Shown here: one piece after another, positions 1 through 5,135 of the stretch
How the letters are laid out: every line of letters starts with the position of its first letter
How positions within the stretch are numbered: position 1 is the first letter of the stretch
Assembly (NCBI GenBank): GCA_002362735.1
Contig: DEUU01000225.1
Location: 1 to 5,242 of the forward strand
DNA length: 5,242 nt
Reading direction: 5' to 3'
DNA from: Dehalococcoidia bacterium UBA3254
GTDB taxonomy: Bacteria; Chloroflexota; Dehalococcoidia; Dehalococcoidales; UBA3254
Made by a program: the position numbers and the translations under genes
Notes under the pieces: model-generated
Database searches by the model: none
Told to the model about the DNA's origin: nothing
Seen by the model: only the letters and a program-made list of their open reading frames with translations

Positions 1-639
1 CGTGGAATTGACGAAATCCATCAGATTCGGATAAATGCTGGCTATTTCAGCACTTATTTCCGGATTTCCTCTCAGGTAATATTTTTGATGATAGTCCTCT
101 GCTACATAAAAACCTGTGAAGGATTCGACGGCGGTATATATTTCCTTCCCCAGCCTGTTCTGCTCTACCTGCGCGCCTTCTTTTGCCAGTTCTTTCTGTT
201 GATCACCGGTATAAAAAATTGCTGAACGGTACTGTATTGAATAAGGCATATAGGCAGCATCGTGTCCGTTCCAGAAAGCTGATAGTAGCTGTTCATAAGA
301 AACCACGGCTGGATCGTAGTCTACCTGAACGGTCTCGCTATGATTACCAATATTATTATATGTGGGGTTAACAATTGTACCTCCGCAATATCCTACCCTG
401 GTACGGATAACTCCATCGATACTCCCGTACAGGGAGTCAGATCCCCAGAATCAACCCAAGGCAAAATAAGCAGTTTCCAAAGGTCTATTAGGTAGAGAGT
501 CCACTGATGGTAGCTCCGGTTTATTCAATGCAGGAATAGATTGGTTAGTAACGGTTGGTGGCTGACTGCATCCGGAAAGGGATAAAAGAAAAATTCCACC
601 GATGACCAAAATGGATAAGAAAAATAATAATTTTTTCAC
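1..639 (-). CDS. msrA: Selenocysteine-containing lipoprotein peptide-methionine (S)-S-oxide reductase MsrA (partial, C-terminus off window)
   Basis: MsrA reduces methionine-S-sulfoxide in oxidised proteins back to methionine. Seen: 213 codons are open to the window edge except for one TGA, codon 63 (451-453), exactly where the family has its catalytic Cys: residues 59-66 read FALG-U-FWG. Downstream MsrA hallmarks continue in the same frame: GYCGG (83-87), NPTY (91-94), HSETVQVDYDP (100-110, with the conserved Glu102), FWNGHD (122-127), QYRSAIFY (136-143) and AEDYHQKYYLR (180-190). Residues 1-24 form a lipoprotein signal (MKK, hydrophobic stretch, lipobox LSGC with Cys24), followed by a Pro/Ser/Asn-rich linker to about residue 53, so the enzyme is probably membrane-anchored outside the cytoplasm. 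The start is GTG at 637-639, because a stop lies seven codons upstream and AGGAAGG sits 8 bases before it. Inference: TGA is read as selenocysteine (see the SECIS entry). The alternative, a nonsense pseudogene, is unlikely because the rest is undamaged. Apart from Cys24 and Cys85 no resolving Cys is visible, but the C-terminus is missing. Confidence 0.9.
418..443 (-). promoter_or_regulatory. Predicted bacterial SECIS element (selenocysteine insertion hairpin) in msrA
   Basis: Reading on the minus strand, 19 bases after the TGA there is a loop TGTAC (431-427) closed by a perfect 6-bp stem, ACTCCC (437-432) with GGGAGT (426-421). A lower GAT/ATC helix (443-441 with 420-418) extends it across a 3-base CTG bulge. 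Bacterial SECIS elements lie just downstream of the UGA within the coding sequence, with a small apical loop about 16-37 bases away and a G among the first two loop bases; all of this holds here. It should be bound by SelB carrying Sec-tRNA. The hairpin codes for residues 67-74 of MsrA, so it is constrained both as RNA and as protein. Confidence 0.75.
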
Positions 640-645
640 CTGTAT

Positions 646-654
646 ACCTTCCTG
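646..654 (-). promoter_or_regulatory. Ribosome binding site of msrA
   Basis: The minus strand carries AGGAAGG shortly before the GTG at 639. It fixes the GTG start, since the next upstream codon block contains an in-frame TGA (658-660) and there is no other start between. I could not identify a convincing -35/-10 pair upstream. Confidence 0.6.
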
Positions 655-840
655 AACTCAAAGCAAATACCAGGATGAGACCATTGACTCGGGCTAATAG
701 GAGAGTAAATTGTAGAATTATGGGAATATACAGGATATACCTCTACTCATTTTCTATCGTAACAAATCGCAGATTATGAAGTCAAAGTGTCAAAAATAGT
801 CCGCTGGACTGTCCGTGCGGAGTATAATCACTACATTTGA

Positions 841-997
841 GGGCTCTTCCGTAGATCTGATGAAATCGTTAACTCAAGTGCCAATATTGGTTTGGCAAAA
901 AGGATAGTAACTATCCTTCATTCTGCAATTAAAATTTCCACGGAACGCTCATTACCTCCTAACCTTCTAGCAATTCATCAGAATCGAGGAAGAGCCC
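841..997. repeat. Imperfect 24-base inverted repeat pair bounding a 157-base segment
   Basis: The left arm 841-864 starts with GGGCTCTTCC. The right arm 974-997, read as the reverse complement, starts with the same ten bases. After five mismatched positions the arms match again over TCTGATGAA, giving 19 identical of 24. The enclosed 109 bases contain a perfect palindrome (881-890) and a hairpin (900-918). The size and terminal repeats would fit a small non-autonomous element (MITE-like) or a structured RNA. I see no clear target-site duplication, so this is a structural description rather than an element identification. Confidence 0.45.
900..918 (-). terminator. Candidate intrinsic terminator for the minus-strand operon
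   Basis: On the minus strand AAGGATAG (918-911), loop TTA and CTATCCTT (907-900) form a perfect 8-bp stem, followed by three more T (899-897), so the transcript ends in a run of five U with the first two in the stem. The orientation fits termination of the methyltransferase-kinase-regulator operon about 270 bases after its last stop and before msrA. The stem is A/T-rich and the U-run short, so efficiency is uncertain. The same dyad could instead be a protein binding site. Confidence 0.4.
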
Positions 998-1010
998 ATT
1001 TGAGCGTGAA

Positions 1011-1088
1011 TTAGTGCTGACAATAATTTAAATTCTGTAGATAGTATACTGCTTCAATAAAAGCCCGCACCTTATGGACGATTCGAGC
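1011..1088 (-). pseudogene. Possible relic of a response-regulator C-terminus
   Basis: A 25-codon open stretch ends in TAA (1011-1013) and is preceded directly by a stop (1089-1091). It contains the peptide FIEAVYYLQNLNYC after an IVHKV segment. The last helix of Rcp1-type receiver domains commonly looks like this (KP followed by FIEAV and hydrophobic residues), and the intact regulator just upstream ends in a comparable KPTRLIEFVEIVKSIKLKW-type tail. There is no start codon with a ribosome binding site and no upstream receiver core, so if it is real it is a decayed fragment. The match is short and could be chance. Confidence 0.25.
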
Positions 1089-1097
1089 TTATCATAA

Positions 1098-1164
1098 ATT
1101 GCCTTCCTGAAATGATCAGATTAAATAGAGGACATTTGGAGGGTATGTTATTCAGGAAGACAAT
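1098..1164 (-). repeat. 14-bp inverted repeat (hairpin) downstream of the response regulator gene
   Basis: Positions 1098-1111 and 1151-1164 are inverted copies with one difference, separated by 39 bases. In a minus-strand transcript the difference becomes a G-U wobble, giving an uninterrupted 14-bp helix, whereas the plus-strand RNA would carry a C-A mismatch. It begins 20 bases after the regulator's stop codon. No T-run follows, so it is not a classical intrinsic terminator. It could protect the operon's 3' end, help rho-dependent ending, or be a duplicated mobile relic. Confidence 0.5.
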
Positions 1165-1183
1165 CGTAATACCCAGGGCTCTC

Positions 1184-1609
1184 CTATCTATAAAATAACC
1201 ATTTAAGTTTGATACTTTTAACTATCTCAACGAATTCGATTAGTCGAGTCGGTTTACAAATGTAGTCATCGGCCCCCAAACGAGAACTTTCTGCCCGGTC
1301 TCTTTCCTCGGTAGAGGATGTTAATACTATTACCGGGATAATAGACGTGTTTGGATTACCTTTTATTTCTTTAAGTACATCCAATCCATTTACCAGAGGT
1401 AATTTTAAGTCCAATAGAATCAATGTGGGTTTGTCGTTGATGTCCTTATTAGAGTAACTACTTTGTGAGAAAAGAAAATCAAGAGCCTGCCTACCATCAG
1501 TGACTACCTTTAACGGATTAGCCACTTCTCCTTTCTTAAAAGCTCGTTGGGTTAAAAAAACCTCATCCGGATTGTCCTCGACTAATAAAACATACCCACA
1601 ATCAGTCAT
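1184..1609 (-). CDS. Single-domain response regulator, Rcp1-type receiver
   Basis: This 141-residue protein is one receiver (CheY-like) domain with no output domain. Seen: the acidic pocket Glu11-Asp12 in LLVEDNPDE; phosphoacceptor Asp67 in LILLDLKLP; switch Thr96 in VIVLTSS; and the conserved Lys118 in YICKP. The N-terminus (VEDNPDEVFLTQRAFKK) and the PxxGLDVLKEIK stretch are characteristic of the Rcp1 family, which partners phytochrome-like and multi-PAS kinases. It lies 9 bases after the kinase stop codon and lacks a strong ribosome binding site, so it is probably translated by coupling. Inference: it receives phosphate from the adjacent kinase and acts by protein interaction or passes phosphate on, since it cannot bind DNA through a domain of its own. 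It is full length for the family. Confidence 0.9.
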   Translation of the reverse strand: MTDCGYVLLVEDNPDEVFLTQRAFKKGEVANPLKVVTDGRQALDFLFSQSSYSNKDINDKPTLILLDLKLPLVNGLDVLKEIKGNPNTSIIPVIVLTSSTEERDRAESSRLGADDYICKPTRLIEFVEIVKSIKLKWLFYR

Positions 1610-1618
1610 GTTTTCATT

Positions 1619-4033
1619 CTATTCCAAAGTGAAGTAAAAAGTGGTGCCTGTACCGATCTCTGACTCGGCCCAGATGCGTCCATTATGCCTTTTGATAACC
1701 CTTTGCACTGTAGCCAAACCAATGCCAGTGCCCGGATATTCGTTGCCGGTATGCAGCCTCTGGAAAGGTTGAAATAGCTTTTCCTTATATTGCATATCAA
1801 AACCTATTCCATTATCTTTGATGAAGTAGACTTTTTCTCCTTTTTTCTCATTTATTCCAAACTCAATCCTGGTTGGAGAACACTTACTAGTATATTTCCA
1901 GGCATTTTCTAGCATGTTATTCAAGGCGATTCGTAGTAGCGCCGCATCACCTTTTACTATAAGGTCAGGTTCGATTATAAACTCAGCCTGGCGTAAAGGT
2001 TGACTTTGTTTTAATCCGTCCGCGATCGACTTCGTTATATTGCTTAAATTCACTTTTTCTCCATGTATTTCTGCCCGGCTTATACGAGAGAGCTTCAGGA
2101 TGGCTTCAATGAGTTCGGACATGGTATGACTTGCATTCCGGATTCTGTTCAAATAGTCTTTCCCGGCTTCATCAAGCTTATCTCCATAATCCTCCAACAC
2201 CATTTCACTGAAACCATCCAGGGTTCTGAGTGGCGCTCTCAGGTCATGGGAAACCGAATAGCTGAAAGTTTCCAATTCTTTGTTGGCGGCTTCAAGTTCA
2301 GCAGTACGCTGCCTCAGATCTTCTTCTGCAGCTTTGCGGTCGGTGATATCCTGTCCCTGGGCAATGGTTGCTACCTGCGTCTTTCCGTCGGCAGTATACA
2401 AAGTAGCGGAGTTCCAAATGACGATACTTGCTGATCCATCTTTGTGTTGTATGGGTATCTCCTCCACTTCCATGCGCTGGCCTGTCATGGCTTTTTTGAT
2501 ATGCTCTAAGGAATGCTCTTTGCCATCTTCAGGAAACAGGATATCAAGGCTCTTTCCGATTACTTCGCTTGCTAATCTTCCAGTTAAGTGTTCAAAAGCA
2601 TGATTAAAGCGTGTAATTCGCAACTCCGGGTTCCAAACAATAATTGGAGCGTTAGCGTAATTAAATAGATTGTCGAGATAGTCCAAAGCCTCATGAAGGG
2701 TTCCCTCAGCTTTCTTGCGCTCCGTGATATCCATTACAGTTCCGATAAGACTAGTAGCACGTTTGTCTTTACCATTGCCATCGAAAACAGCAATGCCGTG
2801 CGCCTCAATCCATTTCATAGACCCATCAGGAAGATTAATCCGATATTCGGCATCGTAAGGTTGCGGGTTGGACGGGTCTAATGATGCCTGTACCTTAGTC
2901 CAGACTCCAGGTAAGTCTTCAGGATCAAGACGGGAAGCCAAGATCTCGTCGTTAGGTTTTTCGTATTCAGTAAACCCAAAGATTTCTTTATAGCGATCAT
3001 CCCACCAGGAATAATTCTTAATAGGGTCAAACCGAAACCACCCCATATGGGCTGTATCTAGTGCAAGTTTCCGCTGAGCACCAACACTTTCTAACTCTGC
3101 CGCTACACGCTTTTGTTCGGTGAGATCCAATGTGGTTCCTATATATCGGGTGAGGTTTCCTTTCTCATCGAAATAGGGATGGGCCAGATCATAGACGACC
3201 CTCACACCGCCATCAGGACGTAAAATCCGGTGTTCTAGTTCATAGATTGAACCGCTTTGTATAGCCTTGGAGAAGGTCTCATGCAACAATGCTACATCGT
3301 CTGGGTGGACAAACTTGGCTAGCATCTCATCATACGCAGGAGAAGGTGTCCCAGGCTCAAGCCCGTAAATGCGGCATTCCTCATCGGACCATACAGTGGT
3401 CTGGTTTTCTGCGATATACTCAAATGTACCAACATGTGCGATTCTTTGGCCTTCGGAGAGTACAAAACGTGCCTTCTCGAGGGCTTCCTCAGACTTCTTG
3501 CGAGCTGTAACGTTTTGGAAATAGCCTATCAGGCCGTCGACGTGGCCTTCTCGATTGAACTTTGGGACGTATGACCCGCTGAAGAATTCTAATTTACCTT
3601 CCTTACCGACCAGCGATGTTTCGACGTGGAATGGTTTTCCAGTGGAAATAACTCGACTTTTAATCTGCGCCAGCTTTTCGGCATCTTCTTTGTCCAGAAT
3701 GTCGAAGTCTGTCTTCCCCAGCATATCTTTCTCAGTGAGGCCGATTTGTGGGTTGACGACAAAGGTATATCGGAGACTGGAATCCTGGACTATAATATGG
3801 TCCGGAGTATTATCAGCAATAGCTTTAAATCTCTCCTCAGTTTCTTTCAATGCTTCTTCGGCCTTTTTGCGCTCAGTAATGTCCCTCACGAAGCCGTCTC
3901 TATAGAGCAGTTTACCGTTCTCATCGTTAGTGATAATCAATTGATTAGCCCACCACCGGTAGATGCCGTCTTTACCCAAGAAACGGTACTCGGAGTATCT
4001 TCCATATGGAAAATTATACCTCTCTGAAAGCAA
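1619..4033 (-). CDS. Cytoplasmic multi-PAS sensor histidine kinase (N-terminal PAS incomplete)
   Basis: This 804-residue kinase has no membrane segment or signal peptide. Domains in order: a half PAS (about 12-55, only the YRFLGKDGIYRWW to DITERK end), then four PAS/PAC units at about 67-180, 188-310, 320-442 and 449-570, three of the five repeats ending in DIT[ED]RK-type PAC tails, then a helical linker and the kinase core. In the core: H-box SYSVSHDLRAPLR with phospho-acceptor His596; N-box NNMLENAWKYT (705-715); G1 DNGIGFD (740-746); F-box LFQPFQRLH (753-761); G2 GTGIGLATV (768-776). The FQRLH pattern is typical of phytochrome-type HisKA kinases paired with Rcp1-like regulators, as found directly downstream. 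The PAS ligands cannot be predicted. The start is TTG (4031-4033), with GGAG 7 bases upstream and an in-frame TAG two codons before it, so no longer N-terminus is available in this frame. It overlaps the methyltransferase end by 20 bases. Confidence 0.9.
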   Translation of the reverse strand: MLSERYNFPYGRYSEYRFLGKDGIYRWWANQLIITNDENGKLLYRDGFVRDITERKKAEEALKETEERFKAIADNTPDHIIVQDSSLRYTFVVNPQIGLTEKDMLGKTDFDILDKEDAEKLAQIKSRVISTGKPFHVETSLVGKEGKLEFFSGSYVPKFNREGHVDGLIGYFQNVTARKKSEEALEKARFVLSEGQRIAHVGTFEYIAENQTTVWSDEECRIYGLEPGTPSPAYDEMLAKFVHPDDVALLHETFSKAIQSGSIYELEHRILRPDGGVRVVYDLAHPYFDEKGNLTRYIGTTLDLTEQKRVAAELESVGAQRKLALDTAHMGWFRFDPIKNYSWWDDRYKEIFGFTEYEKPNDEILASRLDPEDLPGVWTKVQASLDPSNPQPYDAEYRINLPDGSMKWIEAHGIAVFDGNGKDKRATSLIGTVMDITERKKAEGTLHEALDYLDNLFNYANAPIIVWNPELRITRFNHAFEHLTGRLASEVIGKSLDILFPEDGKEHSLEHIKKAMTGQRMEVEEIPIQHKDGSASIVIWNSATLYTADGKTQVATIAQGQDITDRKAAEEDLRQRTAELEAANKELETFSYSVSHDLRAPLRTLDGFSEMVLEDYGDKLDEAGKDYLNRIRNASHTMSELIEAILKLSRISRAEIHGEKVNLSNITKSIADGLKQSQPLRQAEFIIEPDLIVKGDAALLRIALNNMLENAWKYTSKCSPTRIEFGINEKKGEKVYFIKDNGIGFDMQYKEKLFQPFQRLHTGNEYPGTGIGLATVQRVIKRHNGRIWAESEIGTGTTFYFTLE

Positions 4034-4724
4034 TAACTATCTCCACTGGCAGGATAACAAGCTTCTTAATGCTTCTTAGTGTAATTTTAAAACCGGCTAT
4101 TTGTACTGAACCAGCGAGGTATATCGGTCTGCAATCAATGTAATTAGGCCATTTATTATGTACCCACTCATACAAATTAATGGCTAAAGAACTTTTATCT
4201 GTTTTGGCCAGGCTAACAATCCCGACCCTACCACCGCGCTTCAGGACTCGTCTGATCTCCCCCAGCACCACGGGTATTTCGGGATTATCGAAGAGCTCGA
4301 GGGTAAAGCTAAGGAAAATCGCATCGAAAGCGTCATCTTTAAAGGGCAGGCTGGCAGCTTCTGCCTGATGAAGTTGGACTCTTCTTAGTAGAGAATTTTT
4401 ATCGAGCCTATCTCTGGTCTTTCGGATCATCCCTTCAGAAATATCGATTCCGTAGCTGACGCTACTACCTCCCGCTGCCAGAGCAATTCTCTGTAAACCG
4501 TATCCAGTGCCAATACCAATTTCCAGCACCCTTTCGCCTTTCTGGACATTAAGGTAATCTAGTGCTTTATTCGTAAGTTTGCGTTCAAAGAGACCACCAA
4601 GCCAATCATAATAACGGCTGATATTGTTATAGAAATTCCTGGCATCCTTCTTGCTTCTTCTAACCGGGGATACAGTTTCTGGATTAATTAACACCTTAGA
4701 CTCCAAGTAGCAATCTAAATTCAT
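4014..4724 (-). CDS. Class I SAM-dependent methyltransferase (UbiE/COQ5-like)
   Basis: This 236-residue protein has a Rossmann-type methyltransferase fold. Seen: an N-terminal helix FYNNISRYYDWL (31-42), typical of UbiE-like enzymes; SAM-binding motif I VLEIGIGTGYG (67-77); the acidic residue after strand 2 in YGIDIS (91-96); AEAASLPF (121-128); DAIFLSFTLEL (134-144, motif II region); and RRVLKRGGRVGIV (158-170). The C-terminus LPVEIVIA is usual for the family, so the gene is intact. The substrate is unknown: quinone, lipid, small molecule or metalloid are all possible. It is the first gene of the operon with the kinase and regulator. Start choice is open. The ATG at 4722-4724 gives the longest frame but has no clear ribosome binding site. 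The GTG at 4692-4694 (codon 11) has GGAG 6 bases before it and may be the true start, leaving 226 residues. Confidence 0.85.
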   Translation of the reverse strand: MNLDCYLESKVLINPETVSPVRRSKKDARNFYNNISRYYDWLGGLFERKLTNKALDYLNVQKGERVLEIGIGTGYGLQRIALAAGGSSVSYGIDISEGMIRKTRDRLDKNSLLRRVQLHQAEAASLPFKDDAFDAIFLSFTLELFDNPEIPVVLGEIRRVLKRGGRVGIVSLAKTDKSSLAINLYEWVHNKWPNYIDCRPIYLAGSVQIAGFKITLRSIKKLVILPVEIVIAFREV

Positions 4725-4887
4725 TTATTGCCGTATTCTATTATCCGTGAGGATCATTGAGATTATCCAAAAAACAATCTCTCTTGTCTCTCTTTTAATA
4801 TAATCGGGGAAGTTTAATAGCCCGACAAGTGATATCCACATGCTTAGAAATTAAGACTTGATTTAGATAGTTACCTGCCCAATATGA

Positions 4888-4916
4888 TTGACAGTCGTAT
4901 ATGTATACTGTATCAT
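4888..4916 (+). promoter_or_regulatory. Strong sigma70-type promoter for the 51-residue membrane protein gene
   Basis: A perfect -35 box TTGACA (4888-4893), a 17-base spacer and a -10 box TATCAT (4911-4916, five of six to TATAAT) precede the gene. Transcription should start near 4923, leaving a leader of about 57 bases before the ATG at 4980. The consensus quality suggests high activity unless repressed. Confidence 0.75.
4891..4911. promoter_or_regulatory. Dyad in the promoter spacer, possible operator
   Basis: Between the -35 and -10 boxes the sequence shows GTATA-TG-TATAC (4897-4908), a perfect 5-bp inverted repeat, nested within ACAGT (4891-4895) and ACTGT (4907-4911). The two symmetries are centred about 1.5 bases apart. 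A dimeric repressor bound here would block RNA polymerase. Operator function is inferred from position and symmetry only, and an A/T-rich spacer can give such symmetry by chance. Confidence 0.35.
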
Positions 4917-4966
4917 AAAAACCTGACACTTAACATTAGATATAAGACCAATGCCATACCATTATG

Positions 4967-4973
4967 AAGGAGG
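4967..4973 (+). promoter_or_regulatory. Very strong ribosome binding site for the small membrane protein
   Basis: AAGGAGG, an almost full complement to the 16S rRNA 3' end, lies 6 bases before the ATG at 4980. It is the main evidence that the short frame is a real, well-expressed gene and it chooses ATG 4980 over the in-frame ATG two codons later. Confidence 0.85.
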
Positions 4974-4979
4974 AAATAT

Positions 4980-5135
4980 ATGGATATGTGGTTAGTCTTT
5001 TACTGGACTGGACCTATTGGTATTGGTATTTTCCTCGTTTGTCTCGGTGCTATGATCTTTTTTCTTACTAAAGCTGATGAAGTAAATAAACGCACCAGGG
5101 CCATGATGAAGGAAAAGGGGCTAGATAAGAAATAA
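4980..5135 (+). CDS. Small single-span membrane protein, 51 residues, function unknown
   Basis: I do not recognise this family. The protein starts MDMWLVFYWTGPIGIGIF, has one hydrophobic segment at about residues 4-30 (with a GPIGIGIF core and Cys21), and ends in a highly charged tail (KADEVNKRTR, MMKEKGLDKK). By the positive-inside rule the lysine-rich tail should be cytoplasmic and the N-terminus outside. Although short, it is well supported as a gene: near-consensus promoter, 57-base leader, AAGGAGG six bases from ATG, and a TAA stop. Single-span proteins of this size often serve as small subunits or anchors of respiratory or transport complexes; that role is a guess here. It is divergent from the methyltransferase-kinase-regulator operon, and no partner gene is visible before the window ends. 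Confidence 0.75.
   Translation: MDMWLVFYWTGPIGIGIFLVCLGAMIFFLTKADEVNKRTRAMMKEKGLDKK

Larger units (their letters stand above)
640..1183. other. 544-base intergenic region without an intact gene
   Basis: This lies between the 3' end of the response regulator gene and the 5' end of msrA, both on the minus strand. No frame on either strand holds a convincing gene. It contains the msrA leader and probably its promoter, a terminator-like hairpin (900-918), an imperfect inverted repeat pair (841-864 and 974-997), a long-stem hairpin (1098-1164) and a short response-regulator-like coding remnant (1011-1088). A further perfect 10-base palindrome, CCAATATTGG, is at 881-890. The density of dyads suggests decayed insertion material or structured RNA rather than plain spacer. 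Confidence 0.6.
4725..4979. other. Divergent intergenic region between the methyltransferase operon and the small membrane protein gene
   Basis: These 255 bases must carry the start signals of both flanking transcription units. The plus-strand promoter at 4888-4916 is clear. For the minus-strand operon I see only weak candidates, such as an A/T-rich TATATT-like box near 4798-4803 whose best -35 spacing is too long. Small inverted repeats also occur: TCGGG/CCCGA (4804-4808 and 4821-4825), and GAGATT/AATCTC flanking an A-rich loop around 4760-4782. No RNA gene is recognisable. Confidence 0.5.

Noticed and set aside
183..371. Plus-strand 62-codon reading frame
   Set aside because: It is antisense to the conserved MsrA core, with no ribosome binding site and no recognisable protein.
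451..453. Reading the msrA TGA as a nonsense mutation in a pseudogene
   Set aside because: The stop lies precisely at the one Cys codon where Sec substitution is known in this family, the frame is undamaged for 150 codons after it, and a SECIS-like hairpin follows.
839..941. Minus-strand GTG frame starting VEILIAE, like the start of a response regulator, then TGA
   Set aside because: It matches for only about six residues, lacks the DN acidic pocket, and what follows the TGA is not receiver-like; it is not a second selenoprotein.
929..960. Seven-codon leader peptide (MSVPWKF) after AGGAGG on the minus strand
   Set aside because: The AGGAGG is only 2 bases from the ATG, too close for normal initiation, and the peptide has no regulatory feature such as repeated codons.
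1145..1198. Plus-strand 17-codon frame with GGAGGG before ATG
   Set aside because: The ribosome site is 2 bases or less from the ATG, the frame overlaps the regulator 3' end, and the peptide is nondescript.
1606..1800. Second minus-strand frame over the kinase 3' end
   Set aside because: It is out of frame with the G1/G2 kinase motifs, which are clearly the coding ones here.
2063..3905. Several plus-strand reading frames of 60-130 codons
   Set aside because: They are all antisense to the histidine kinase, whose minus-strand domains are continuous and recognisable.
4180..4368. Plus-strand 62-codon frame
   Set aside because: It is antisense to the methyltransferase, with no start signals.
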